From NCBI GenBank assembly GCA_965203305.1, contig OZ241874.1, forward strand, positions 1,860,001-1,924,000: a DNA stretch of 64,000 nt. Direction: 5' to 3'. Position numbers and translations under genes: made by a program. This stretch comes from Bin80 sp965203305. Lineage in GTDB: Bacteria; Bacteroidota; Rhodothermia; Rhodothermales; Bin80. A model generated the notes under the pieces. It made no database searches. It was not told the origin of the DNA and was given only the letters and a program-made list of their open reading frames with translations. Shown one piece after another: positions 9,284-18,376 of the stretch (position 1 is the stretch's first letter; every line of letters starts with the position of its first letter).

Positions 9284-11143
9284 ATGCGTTTCCTTTTTCT
9301 TCCATATCTCTGCATGCTTGTCTGCGCCAGTACAGTGCTGGCACAGCCGCAGCGTACGGACCGCTCCCCTGCAACGGAAGAGGAACTTCTTGAAGAGGGA
9401 GACGCTCCCCGCTATCAGCTTGCTCTCGGCTACCTGCAGGGAATGCAGTTTGATCAGGCGATTGCCATCCTGCGGGACCTGTACCGTGAATATCCCGAGC
9501 GTCCGATCTTCTTTGAGAAGCTCAAGGAAGCGTATGTCAGTGCCAAGCAGTATGCAAATGCCATCGCGCTTCTGGAGGATGAGCTTGCACATGCCAGTAC
9601 ACAGCGGGAGCCTGTGCTTGCCGCCGAGCGGGCCCAGCTGCTCTATCTGAGCGGAAATGAGCCCGCTGCCATGGACGCGTGGCATGCACTGGTTGATTCC
9701 TCTTCATGGGCAGAAAATGCGTACCTTATTGCCTACAACAGCATGCTCCGTGTGCGTCTGCTCGTTCAAGCGATTGATCTTCTTCTGCGGGGCAGGAACA
9801 TGACTGGAAGTCAGGATCTTTTTCAGACTGAACTCGCCTATCTGTACAACCTGACCGGACAGCATGAACTTGCCACACAGGAATACCTGGATCTTCTGGC
9901 GCGGAATGAACGGCAGCTCAACTATGTAAAAGGACGGTTTGCTCGAGATTTGCAGCAGGAAGGAGCTCTGGATGCTGCCACTCGAGTAACGAAACTGCGC
10001 ACTTCAGTGGAACCGGAGCTCCTGCAGTTCCGCGATCTCCTCGCATGGCTCTATGAAGAAAACGGGGAGTTTGGGCCTGCGTACGAAGAAATGACTGCAC
10101 TCGCAAAGAGGAGAGATGTCTGGGGCCATGAAATGTATCAGTTTGCCCTCCGGGCAGCGGAGGAAGGGGCGTTCGGGGTTGCTGCCAAAGCGTTCCAGGA
10201 TGTGCTCACAACACACCCCGAAGAAAACATCTCTGCTGAAGTGCATCTCGGGATTGCCGACATGCACAGATTGCAGGCAGAGCGAACCAGTCCGTCCCCG
10301 GAACACTATACGGATGCCCTGGAGGCGTATGAACGGTTTCTGACGGATTACCCGGAACACCCGCAGATTCCCCTTGTGATGGCGCGGATTGCCTCCCTGC
10401 AGCAGGATGTCTTCCGGGATGGGGAAGCCGCCCGAGACCTGCTTTCCGTCCTGTCTGTACAGTATGCCAATTCCCCTGTTGGTCATCAGGCGCAATTTGA
10501 TCTCGGTCGTCTCGCCGTGGAAGAAGGAAATCTGGACGAGGCGATGGACATCCTTGTATCACTGTCTGAGCGGACAGAGGGTGAACTCTCTGTACAGTCC
10601 CGGTTTGAGCAGGCACTGATTCACTTTTATTCAGGCAGATTTGAAGAAACCCAGTCTATTCTGGCTGGCATTCAGCGGCATACAGACAAGGAAACGGCCA
10701 ATAATGCAATCATGCTACGGGTTCTGCTCCTTGAAAACCCGCCCTCCGATTCTACAAACCAGGCACTGCGAAGATATGCCAGAGCACAACTGCTCCTGCG
10801 TCAGCAGAAAGCAAAGGAAACCGTACAGGCTGCACAAGATATACTTGCACAGTGGGGACAACACCCGATTGCAGACGAAACCAGGTTCCTGCGTGCCGAA
10901 GCCCTTTTGCTTGATCGCCAGATGGAGGAGGCACAGGCGGCCTTTGGCGAGTTCTCCCTGATTCACCCGACAAGTCCGCTGCGTGATCGCAGCCTCTTTC
11001 ACTATGCCGAAATTCTTGAAACCCGAGGAACCCCCGCAGAGGCCCTGCAGGCCTACAATGACCTGCTTGTCCAGCACCCCGGCTCGCTGCTGGTCAGCAA
11101 AGTGCGCGAGCGCATACGGGTGCTTCGTGCAACGAACCTGTAA
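9284..11143 (+). CDS. Secreted tetratricopeptide-repeat protein
   Basis: A 619-residue protein with a signal peptide (hydrophobic residues 2-19, cleavage after LAQ) followed by repeated helix pairs of TPR type throughout, for example ALGYLQGMQFDQAIAILRDL, DALEAYERFLTDYPEHPQ and ALQAYNDLLVQHPGS. The repeat style resembles periplasmic TPR scaffolds of the Tol-Pal/YbgF-BamD kind, but no partner is identifiable. It is the first gene of the plus-strand cluster. The following gene starts at a GTG inside its last 17 bp, implying translational coupling. Exact role unknown. Confidence 0.8.
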   Translation: MRFLFLPYLCMLVCASTVLAQPQRTDRSPATEEELLEEGDAPRYQLALGYLQGMQFDQAIAILRDLYREYPERPIFFEKLKEAYVSAKQYANAIALLEDELAHASTQREPVLAAERAQLLYLSGNEPAAMDAWHALVDSSSWAENAYLIAYNSMLRVRLLVQAIDLLLRGRNMTGSQDLFQTELAYLYNLTGQHELATQEYLDLLARNERQLNYVKGRFARDLQQEGALDAATRVTKLRTSVEPELLQFRDLLAWLYEENGEFGPAYEEMTALAKRRDVWGHEMYQFALRAAEEGAFGVAAKAFQDVLTTHPEENISAEVHLGIADMHRLQAERTSPSPEHYTDALEAYERFLTDYPEHPQIPLVMARIASLQQDVFRDGEAARDLLSVLSVQYANSPVGHQAQFDLGRLAVEEGNLDEAMDILVSLSERTEGELSVQSRFEQALIHFYSGRFEETQSILAGIQRHTDKETANNAIMLRVLLLENPPSDSTNQALRRYARAQLLLRQQKAKETVQAAQDILAQWGQHPIADETRFLRAEALLLDRQMEEAQAAFGEFSLIHPTSPLRDRSLFHYAEILETRGTPAEALQAYNDLLVQHPGSLLVSKVRERIRVLRATNL

Positions 11144-12395
11144 GATTGTCGGCCTGTTGTTCCTGCTCGTGGCACTCCCGGCCCGGGCGCAGCTGGATGT
11201 CCTGATTCCGATGGATGACAGCCAGTCCGACCACCTGAAAGCCTATGGAGCTGTGTACTGGGCACTGCAGCGGGGAGAGCCTGTGGACTGGCTGCTTAAT
11301 TATCGCGGGGGAGCGTTTCTTTTGGCCGATTTTTCAGGACTGGGGAATGAGCTCGCTCTTCGCGGAATTAGCCATGTCACCCTTGCTGGGGTCACCGTCG
11401 CGCAATTGATTGCTGAAGTGGAGAGCAATCAGGCAAATACGGCACTGGTTCGGCTGGAGACTCCGCCTCGCATTGCCGTATATGCTCCCGAACAGACCCT
11501 GCCGTGGGATGATGCCGTGCTTCTGGCTCTCAAGTATGCCGAAGTTCCGTATGACATGATTTATGATGACGACATTCTGGGCGGGGCACTGTCTGCGTAT
11601 GACTGGCTCCACCTGCATCATGAGGATTTTACCGGGCAACATGGAAAGTTCTATCAATACAGAAACATGCCATGGTACATTGAGCAGCAGCGAGAGGCGG
11701 AGCTGGCTGCGCAGCGTCAGGGACAGCGAAAAGTGAGCCACCTCAAGCTGCTGGTTGCCCAGACGATCAAGCAGTATGTGTCCGATGGCGGATTCCTGTT
11801 TGCAATGTGCTCTGGTACAGACACGTATGACATCTCTCTGTCCGCCTATGCCACAGACATTGTCCCGGCAGAATATGACGGAGACCCGGTAGACCCGGAT
11901 GCGCACAGGAAACTGGATTATTCTGCCACGCTGGCATTCGAGAATTTCACACCGAGCTTTAATGCGGCCGAGTATGAGCATTCAGACATTGATACAGGGC
12001 CTCCTCCCCCGCAAATGCAGAATCCTGCGCTGGATTACTTCACGCTATTTGAATTTAGTGCCAAATGGGACCCTGTTCCCACCATGCTCACACAGAATCA
12101 TGTCGGAACTGTGGCGGGATTCATTGGACAGACCACCGCGTTCCGAAAGCATCTCATCAAACCCGAGGTAGTCGTTCTTGCTGAATCTCCACAGCGGGAA
12201 GAGGTAAAGTACCTGCATGGATCGTATGGACAGGGGACCTTTACGTTTTATGGGGGACATGATCCAGAGGATTATCAGCACTTCGTCGGGGATCCTCCGA
12301 CCGATCTGAGCCTGCATCCAAACTCGCCGGGCTATCGCCTGATCCTGAACAATATCCTCTTCCCCGCAGCCCGGAAGAAGAAGCAGAAAACCTGA
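11127..12395 (+). CDS. Secreted protein of unknown function (422 aa)
   Basis: The open frame extends upstream to 10983, but the convincing start is GTG at 11127: it places a signal peptide (KIVGLLFLLVALPARAQ) at the N-terminus and overlaps the preceding stop by 17 bp. The mature part begins LDVLIPMDDSQSDHLKAYG and includes WLLNYRGGAFLL, a Gly-rich MCSGTDTYD segment and a FYGGHDPEDYQH segment near the end. Similar Bacteroidota proteins are, from memory, sometimes labelled asparagine synthetase B-like, but I see no synthetase or glutaminase motif. Gly/His/Asp clusters late in the protein hint at a glutamine-amidotransferase-like or hydrolase fold; this is speculation. Confidence 0.65.
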   Translation: MQRTCKIVGLLFLLVALPARAQLDVLIPMDDSQSDHLKAYGAVYWALQRGEPVDWLLNYRGGAFLLADFSGLGNELALRGISHVTLAGVTVAQLIAEVESNQANTALVRLETPPRIAVYAPEQTLPWDDAVLLALKYAEVPYDMIYDDDILGGALSAYDWLHLHHEDFTGQHGKFYQYRNMPWYIEQQREAELAAQRQGQRKVSHLKLLVAQTIKQYVSDGGFLFAMCSGTDTYDISLSAYATDIVPAEYDGDPVDPDAHRKLDYSATLAFENFTPSFNAAEYEHSDIDTGPPPPQMQNPALDYFTLFEFSAKWDPVPTMLTQNHVGTVAGFIGQTTAFRKHLIKPEVVVLAESPQREEVKYLHGSYGQGTFTFYGGHDPEDYQHFVGDPPTDLSLHPNSPGYRLILNNILFPAARKKKQKT

Positions 12396-12400
12396 GTGCC

Positions 12401-12937
12401 ATGAGTTCTCGCAAAACCCCTCGTGACTCGCGATGCATCATGTCCGAGATCGTTCTTCCGAACGACACCAACTCGCACGGGACAATGTTTGGCGGGCACC
12501 TCCTGTCATTGATGGACAAGTGTGCCGCAATCAGTGCCATGCGTCACTCTGAACTCCTGTGCGTAACCGCGGCAATTGATTCGGTAGAGTTCTCCTCCCC
12601 GCTACACCTCGGCGAAGTTGTCACGATCCAGGCATGGGTGAACCGGGTGTTCACAACCTCGCTTGAGGTGGAAATCTCAGTGGAAGCGGAAAACATCTCC
12701 CAGACGGAACGCCGCACATGCAATCGTGCATATTTCACCTTTGTGGCCATAGACGAGCAGGGCAAGCCCGCCCCGGTCATTCCCATCCACCCCGAAACAG
12801 ACCCGGAAAAGGAACGCTATGAAAGAGCAGCCATGCGGAGAGAGCTGCGCCTGTACATGAAAGGCCGTCTGTCTCTTGAAAAGTCGGTATACCTCAAGGA
12901 TGATTTGCTGGCAGAGATTTCCCGCAAGGATGTATAG
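12401..12937 (+). CDS. Acyl-CoA thioesterase, hotdog fold
   Basis: A 178-residue hotdog-fold thioesterase of the YciA/BACH type that hydrolyses acyl-CoA to free acid and CoA. Diagnostic stretches are LPNDTNSHGTMFGGHLLSLM (catalytic Asn/Asp and Gly-rich helix start), CVTAAIDSVEFSSPLHLGEV and the V-N-R-V-F-T-T-S-L-E-V-E strand. It starts 5 bp after the previous stop and is directly followed by the next ATG. The role may be CoA recycling; the native substrate cannot be told from sequence. Confidence 0.9.
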   Translation: MSSRKTPRDSRCIMSEIVLPNDTNSHGTMFGGHLLSLMDKCAAISAMRHSELLCVTAAIDSVEFSSPLHLGEVVTIQAWVNRVFTTSLEVEISVEAENISQTERRTCNRAYFTFVAIDEQGKPAPVIPIHPETDPEKERYERAAMRRELRLYMKGRLSLEKSVYLKDDLLAEISRKDV

Positions 12938-13888
12938 ATGACGAAGAAGCGCATACTGGTTACAGGAGCCAATGGACTCCTGGGGCAGGAACTGGTCCGG
13001 CAAATTTCCAAGCGGAGGGACTGGGATCTGCTGGCTACCGGGCTGGATGATTCTTCCCGTCTGAAGGAATCCCTGGAGTGCACCTATGCATCCCTTGATA
13101 TATGCAATAAAGAGAACATACAGCAAGTGTTTCGAGAGTTTTCTCCAGAATGCGTGATCAACTGCGCTGCAGTAACCGGAGTAGATGATGCCGAAACCAG
13201 TCGGGAGGCCTGCTGGCGTGTAAATGCGGAAGCTGTCGGACACATCGCAAAATCATGCCATGCCCATGGAGCACATCTGGTTCAATTGTCCACGGACTTC
13301 GTCTTTGATGGCAAACAGGGGCCCTACCGGGAACATGACCGCCCCAATCCGGTGAATTTTTATGGAAAATCGAAACTGGCCGGTGAAAATGCTGCACGGA
13401 ATGCGGGAACAGGAAAATGGTCCGTTGTGCGAACGAATGTCGTATATGGGGCCGCGCAGGGAACGCAGAATCAGGATTTTGTCCGGTGGGTCGTAACGAA
13501 CCTGACAGGCAGGAAAGAGATTCAGGTATATACCGATCAATGGCGCACCCCCTCCTACACTCATGATCTTGCAACGGGAATTCTGCGGCTGGTACACTTT
13601 CAGAAGAATGGCGTGTATAACCTGTCCGGTAGGGAGTTTCTGAGCATGTATGAATTCTCCCTGTCCATTGCCGAAGCCTTTGATCTTGATTCAACCCTGA
13701 TTACACCAGTCGTGCAGCACACAAGACCCCAGGCCGCTCCGCGCCCTCAATACACGGGGCTGGTCATCCTGAAGTCCGAAACCGAACTGGACTACCGCCC
13801 GCTGTCCCTGCAACAGGCACTGTTGCATCTTCGGGATCGTACCCGGAACATCTCCACAGGAACTCGCCCCGCGGATGCTTGGTGTTGA
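12938..13888 (+). CDS. RmlD-like NAD(P)-dependent sugar reductase
   Basis: A 316-residue extended short-chain dehydrogenase. The Rossmann motif is ILVTGANGLLGQELV at residues 5-19, the catalytic region STDFVFDG precedes the YGKSK (YxxxK) pair, and the C-terminal part has the TPSYTHDLATGILRL pattern of dTDP-4-dehydrorhamnose reductases. No rmlA/B/C genes are near, so dTDP-rhamnose synthesis is plausible but a related deoxysugar or MAT2B-like role is possible. The start follows the thioesterase stop with no gap, and its 3' end overlaps serS by 14 bp. Confidence 0.8.
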   Translation: MTKKRILVTGANGLLGQELVRQISKRRDWDLLATGLDDSSRLKESLECTYASLDICNKENIQQVFREFSPECVINCAAVTGVDDAETSREACWRVNAEAVGHIAKSCHAHGAHLVQLSTDFVFDGKQGPYREHDRPNPVNFYGKSKLAGENAARNAGTGKWSVVRTNVVYGAAQGTQNQDFVRWVVTNLTGRKEIQVYTDQWRTPSYTHDLATGILRLVHFQKNGVYNLSGREFLSMYEFSLSIAEAFDLDSTLITPVVQHTRPQAAPRPQYTGLVILKSETELDYRPLSLQQALLHLRDRTRNISTGTRPADAWC

Positions 13889-15155
13889 GTTTATCCGGTC
13901 CAACCCGGACCAGGTTCGCCAGTCCCTCTCGCTCCGAGGTGCACTGGAGGCCGTCACACTGGTGGACAAAGTTCTGGTGCAGGACCGCATTCTGCGGGAA
14001 GCCCTGACACTGCAGCAGAACAAACAGTGGGCACTAAATGAAAAAAGCAGATCCATCGGTACCCTGATGCGCGCGGGAAAGAAGGACGAAGCCGGGGAGG
14101 CGATTGCATGCCAGAAAGACCTGAAAGCAGAAATCAAATCTCTGGGACAGAAAGTCACAGAGTCCGAACAGCAGATATCGGAACTGCTCCTTGCGATTCC
14201 CAATGTGACACATGAGAGTGTACCTGAAGGGCTGACTGAAGCAGACAATGTGGTGGTTTATCGCCATGGCGAGCTCCCTTCGTTTGACTTTGCTCCCCTG
14301 CCCCACTGGGACATTGCCAAACGCCATGGGATGATTGACTTTGAGCGAGGGGCAAAAGTCACGGGGGCGGGGTTTCCATTCTATGTGGATTCTGGAGCGC
14401 GGCTGCATCGCGCCCTGATCAATTTTTTTATCCATGCAGCAACACCAGAATACACCGAAGTTCGCCCGCCCCTGTTCGTCAATGGGGCCAGTGCGCAGGG
14501 GACAGGGCAGCTCCCCGACAAGGAGGGGCAGATGTACTGTACCGAAGACAGCTTTTATCCCGTGCCGACGGCGGAAGTCCCGCTGACCAACTACTACCGG
14601 GATGAAATTCTGTCTCAGGCAGATTTGCCGATCAGGTTCTGTGCGCATACTCCCTGCTGGCGGCGAGAAGCAGGCTCCTACGGGGCACATGTACGTGGAC
14701 TGAACCGGCTGCACCAGTTTGACAAGGTGGAAATTGTTCAGCTGACCCATCCCGATGAGAGTTATGAGATTCTGGAAGCCATGCGCATTCATGCAGAAAG
14801 CCTCCTGAAAGCCCTGGAACTGCCCTATCGCTGTCTGCTCATGTGTGCAGGCGAACTGGGATTTAACCAGACAAAGCAGTACGACCTGGAGGTATGGAGT
14901 GCCGGACAGAAACGCTGGCTGGAAGTTTCTTCCATCTCCAACTTCACCGATTATCAGGCTCGCCGGATGAATATTCGATTCCGGCCCGATCATGGAGGAA
15001 AACCTCAACTGATACACACCCTGAACGGGAGTGCTCTGGCCTTGCCCAGAGTTGTTGCTGCACTTCTGGAGCATAACCAGAAGGAAGACGGTTCGTATGA
15101 GCTGCCGCCAATTCTGGAACCCTATCTGAATTCCCCCCGAACAAACGATTCCTGA
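13875..15155 (+). CDS. serS: Seryl-tRNA synthetase
   Basis: SerS charges tRNA-Ser (and tRNA-Sec) in the cytoplasm. The 426-residue product begins MLGVEFIRSNPDQVRQSL, has the N-terminal two-helix coiled-coil arm (about 30-100) that grips the tRNA variable arm, and the class II catalytic motifs: motif 2 in WRREAGSYGAHVRGLNRLHQ and motif 3 in NGSALALPRVVAALLEHNQ. Length and order are normal. It overlaps the upstream reductase by 14 bp and is followed after 1 bp by a TonB receptor gene starting with GTG. Confidence 0.97.
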   Translation: MLGVEFIRSNPDQVRQSLSLRGALEAVTLVDKVLVQDRILREALTLQQNKQWALNEKSRSIGTLMRAGKKDEAGEAIACQKDLKAEIKSLGQKVTESEQQISELLLAIPNVTHESVPEGLTEADNVVVYRHGELPSFDFAPLPHWDIAKRHGMIDFERGAKVTGAGFPFYVDSGARLHRALINFFIHAATPEYTEVRPPLFVNGASAQGTGQLPDKEGQMYCTEDSFYPVPTAEVPLTNYYRDEILSQADLPIRFCAHTPCWRREAGSYGAHVRGLNRLHQFDKVEIVQLTHPDESYEILEAMRIHAESLLKALELPYRCLLMCAGELGFNQTKQYDLEVWSAGQKRWLEVSSISNFTDYQARRMNIRFRPDHGGKPQLIHTLNGSALALPRVVAALLEHNQKEDGSYELPPILEPYLNSPRTNDS

Positions 15156-15156
15156 C

Positions 15157-17472
15157 GTGATTCTCCTCTCTGCAAAGCCCATCCTGGATATTGCCCGGTC
15201 TGCACTTCAAAAACTTTCCCTTCTTGCTGGATTCATCTTCCTGCTGTACAGCTCCGCCCAGGCCCAGGAGCTGGCGGCACTGGACGGGTTCATTACGGAT
15301 GCCTCCAATGGAGAGACACTGATTGCGGCCAATGTTTTTATTGAGGGGACACTGCGGGGCGGGACCAGCAATCTGTCGGGATACTATGCGGTTTCCGGCA
15401 TTGAACCGGGGACCTATACGGTCCGATTTTCCTACATCGGATTTGATACCGTTCAGCGGGAGGTTACCTTCGTTTCCGGGGAATCCATCCGGCTTGACAT
15501 AGAATTGACTCCTGCACAGGAATTGCTGGATGCCATTGAAGTATCCGCAGACCGCATTACCGAGGAGGAGATTCGTTCCATTGGGGTTGGCCAGATCAGT
15601 GTGGCCACCATTCAGCAGTTGCCCCAGGTCTTTGAACCGGATGTATTCCGATCACTGCAGCTGTTGCCAGGCGTTGCACAGTCTTCGGATTATTCCAGCG
15701 GACTGTACATCCGGGGAGGGGATCCTAGCCAGACCCTTATCCTTCTGGACCGGACGAAGATCTACAATCCCAGCCATGTATTCGGATTCTTCTCCACCTT
15801 CAATACGGATGCCATCAAGGATGTGCGACTTTACAAGGGAGGGTTTCCTGCCAAGTATGGCGGGGTACTGGGATCCGTTCTGGATGTACAGAACAAGGAT
15901 GGCAATCGGCGGGAAACCCATGGAAAGCTCAGTGTTGGACTCCTGGCCTCGCGTGCTTTTGCCGAGGGCCCCTATTCGCGCGGGTCGTGGATGGTCGCAC
16001 TGCGTCGCTCGACACTGGAGCCGATTCTGGCGGCATTTCAGGATATTGATGCAATCCCGAAAGCCTTCTACTTCTATGATTTTAATGGAAAACTCAATTT
16101 TGATGCATCCCGCAATGACCGGCTTTCGCTTTCATTCTATGCAGGTTCGGATTACTTGCGTTCCACCTTCACGCGGGGAGTAGAAATAAAGCTGCTCTAC
16201 GGCAATCGGACGGTGGCAGGAAGCTGGACCCACTTGTGGTCCAACCAGTTCTTCACGAATGCAACCATTACCTCTACCTGGTACCAGTCCACTCCAAGAG
16301 CAACCATTGGCGGGACGAATTTCAAGCAGATTAACCGCGTGGCAGAAACCTCTGTACGAGCAGATTTTGAGTACTATCCTGGTCCAAAACATGAAATTGT
16401 CGGTGGACTCTGGACAGGAATTTTCAATGCGCCGCTTACCAATTTTTTTGATGACAGGGAAGTTTTCCGTACCCGCAATCGCGTGGAGCATGCCTCTGTC
16501 TATCTGCAGGATACCTATCGCCCGACACCGGACTGGTCTGTCATCTCGGGAGTGCGCGCAACCTACTATGGATATGGGAGACATTTTACCGTGGGCCCAA
16601 GATTATCCGTGGAGCGGCAGCTGGGGGCAGATATCCGGCTTCAGGCGAGTGCAGGGAGATATTTTCAGTTTCTGACCCTGATCAGCAATGAGGCCTTTTC
16701 TGGATTTGACTTCTGGCTTACGAGTGGAGAAGGAGTCAATCCCGCCTATGGAGACCAGTACATTCTTGGCATCAAAACCAATCTCGTGAATGATATTACC
16801 CTGGATGCCGAGGTATATTACCGGACCATGCACCAGCTCTTCATTCTGGATCCATTTAGTACCGGACTTGCCGGGCAGGAGTATTCTGAACTGTTTGCAT
16901 TTGGCAAGGGAGCGGCTCGCGGTGCAGAAATTCAGCTGTCCCGCCAGGTCGGTCGTGTCAATGGATTTATTGCCTATACCCTGGCACATACAAACCGATT
17001 CTTTCCGAGGCTGAATCAGGATGCATTTGGCAAGCCCCGAAACTTCATCCCGCGCAATGACCGCCTTCATGATCTGAATGTGGTTGCCCAGTGGAAAATC
17101 TCCCGTCGCTGGGAGCTGGGAGCCGTGTTCACGTACGCTACTGGACAGGCATATACGCGCCCCGAAGCAACCTATACCGCCTATGGGCTGGAGCTTGTCA
17201 ATGGATTTGATGAGACCAACCTGCTGGTCTCCCCGGGACTAAACCAGGCGAGGCTGCCTGCCTATCACCGTCTTGACATTGGTGCTACCCGGAACGGCTC
17301 CATCAGAAATTTTGCGGACTACGAGCTGCAGATACAGGTCATCAATGCCTATGCCAGAAGAAATATCTGGTTTATTTTCAATGACTTTGCGGACAATAGA
17401 AGTCTCACCAGGAACACCATCCCGCAGATTCCGGTCCCTCTTCCCAATATTTCCTTTACGCTCAATTTCTGA
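15157..17472 (+). CDS. TonB-dependent outer-membrane receptor with CarboxypepD-like N-terminal domain
   Basis: A 771-residue receptor starting at GTG 15157. After an N-terminal hydrophobic signal (about 20-42) comes a carboxypeptidase-regulatory-like beta domain (ALDGFITDASNGETLIAANV, about 50-130), then the plug (FRSLQLLPGVAQSSDYSSGL, YIRGGDPSQTLILLD), then a 22-strand-type barrel ending ISFTLNF. The terminal Phe is typical of outer-membrane barrels. Energised by TonB it imports an unknown ligand. It overlaps by one base the DUF4249 lipoprotein gene, a common Bacteroidota pair. Confidence 0.9.
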   Translation: MILLSAKPILDIARSALQKLSLLAGFIFLLYSSAQAQELAALDGFITDASNGETLIAANVFIEGTLRGGTSNLSGYYAVSGIEPGTYTVRFSYIGFDTVQREVTFVSGESIRLDIELTPAQELLDAIEVSADRITEEEIRSIGVGQISVATIQQLPQVFEPDVFRSLQLLPGVAQSSDYSSGLYIRGGDPSQTLILLDRTKIYNPSHVFGFFSTFNTDAIKDVRLYKGGFPAKYGGVLGSVLDVQNKDGNRRETHGKLSVGLLASRAFAEGPYSRGSWMVALRRSTLEPILAAFQDIDAIPKAFYFYDFNGKLNFDASRNDRLSLSFYAGSDYLRSTFTRGVEIKLLYGNRTVAGSWTHLWSNQFFTNATITSTWYQSTPRATIGGTNFKQINRVAETSVRADFEYYPGPKHEIVGGLWTGIFNAPLTNFFDDREVFRTRNRVEHASVYLQDTYRPTPDWSVISGVRATYYGYGRHFTVGPRLSVERQLGADIRLQASAGRYFQFLTLISNEAFSGFDFWLTSGEGVNPAYGDQYILGIKTNLVNDITLDAEVYYRTMHQLFILDPFSTGLAGQEYSELFAFGKGAARGAEIQLSRQVGRVNGFIAYTLAHTNRFFPRLNQDAFGKPRNFIPRNDRLHDLNVVAQWKISRRWELGAVFTYATGQAYTRPEATYTAYGLELVNGFDETNLLVSPGLNQARLPAYHRLDIGATRNGSIRNFADYELQIQVINAYARRNIWFIFNDFADNRSLTRNTIPQIPVPLPNISFTLNF

Positions 17473-18374
17473 TGCGAAGACGACTGCTCGCTGTCTGTCT
17501 GCTTTTGGCTGTGGCTTTCATTGGCTGTGACTCAGCAGATTTCAGCGTACTGGACAATAAAATTGTCGTGGAGCTCACACTGGTTGCAGATGAACCGATA
17601 CCTCCGGCCAGGGTGAGCGAACTTGCCCCGACAGACCAGCCCAATGCGTTCAGGAATCTGGCAGTCACCAATGCTCAAGTCATTCTTCGCACGGGGGGAA
17701 CCGATTTACTGCTGGAACCTTCGGCCAAATCGCCGGGCATGTATGAATATCTCGGGGAGGAGCATACTGTGAAGCCTGGCAATCTTTATGAACTGCGGGT
17801 CACGGTCCCTGGCATAACAGCTCCGATTACTGGAATGACCAATGTCCCCACGCCTGTAGAAATTTTAAGTGCATCCCGTGAATCAGGAACCTACCTGAGT
17901 GATGAGCAGCTGATCCTCAAGGTTACCCCCGGACGCAGTTCGGACCAGCCGCAAAGCAACTTTACACTGGTCACCAAGGCTCTGGATTTTCAGGAAAGTT
18001 TGGCAGTTCCGATTGTGGCGGGATTTGTAGAAGACGACGATGATGACGGGTTTACACTGGAAGATTTCAGGATTAGCGGATCTCCGATCATTACAGAAGG
18101 AAATTTTGTCCGATTCCCGGACGGTACCATTGAACTGATCTATCCGTGGATCGGGGTGAGTTTCTACGGTCGGAATATCATCTATGTGAATGCACTAGAC
18201 GACAATCTTGCGGGTTTTATCCGTTCTGTTGAACAACAGCAGGGAGGGGATGGAGCATTCGGACCAGGGGTCATCCCCAATGCAGTTCCGACCCTGTCCG
18301 GTGCGCATGGTCTGTTTGGAAGCGTGGCCAGGGACAGTATCCGATTTATGGTCTTCCCTCCAGAGGACGGATAG
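17472..18374 (+). CDS. DUF4249 lipoprotein
   Basis: A 300-residue protein with a lipoprotein signal (AVAFIGC, Cys at about residue 20) and then a mostly beta, DUF4249-like body: VVELTLVADEPIPPARVSEL near the start, LRTGGTDLLLEP, and a C-terminal part with VARDSIRFMVF. DUF4249 proteins commonly follow TonB receptors in the Bacteroidota and probably act as their outer-membrane-anchored partner. The ATG shares a base with the receptor stop. A run of Asp residues (EDDDDDGF) sits in the middle. Family call is by overall resemblance. Confidence 0.72.
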   Translation: MRRRLLAVCLLLAVAFIGCDSADFSVLDNKIVVELTLVADEPIPPARVSELAPTDQPNAFRNLAVTNAQVILRTGGTDLLLEPSAKSPGMYEYLGEEHTVKPGNLYELRVTVPGITAPITGMTNVPTPVEILSASRESGTYLSDEQLILKVTPGRSSDQPQSNFTLVTKALDFQESLAVPIVAGFVEDDDDDGFTLEDFRISGSPIITEGNFVRFPDGTIELIYPWIGVSFYGRNIIYVNALDDNLAGFIRSVEQQQGGDGAFGPGVIPNAVPTLSGAHGLFGSVARDSIRFMVFPPEDG

Positions 18375-18376
18375 AC

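Noticed and set aside
10983..11126. Upstream extension of the 422-aa secreted protein
   Set aside because: It overlaps the preceding TPR gene extensively and would hide a clear signal peptide; the GTG at 11127 fits better.
13158..13694. Minus-strand 178-residue frame opposite the RmlD-like gene
   Set aside because: Antisense to a well-supported gene with a Rossmann motif.
14034..15182. Minus-strand 382-residue frame opposite serS
   Set aside because: Antisense to an intact seryl-tRNA synthetase with all class II motifs.
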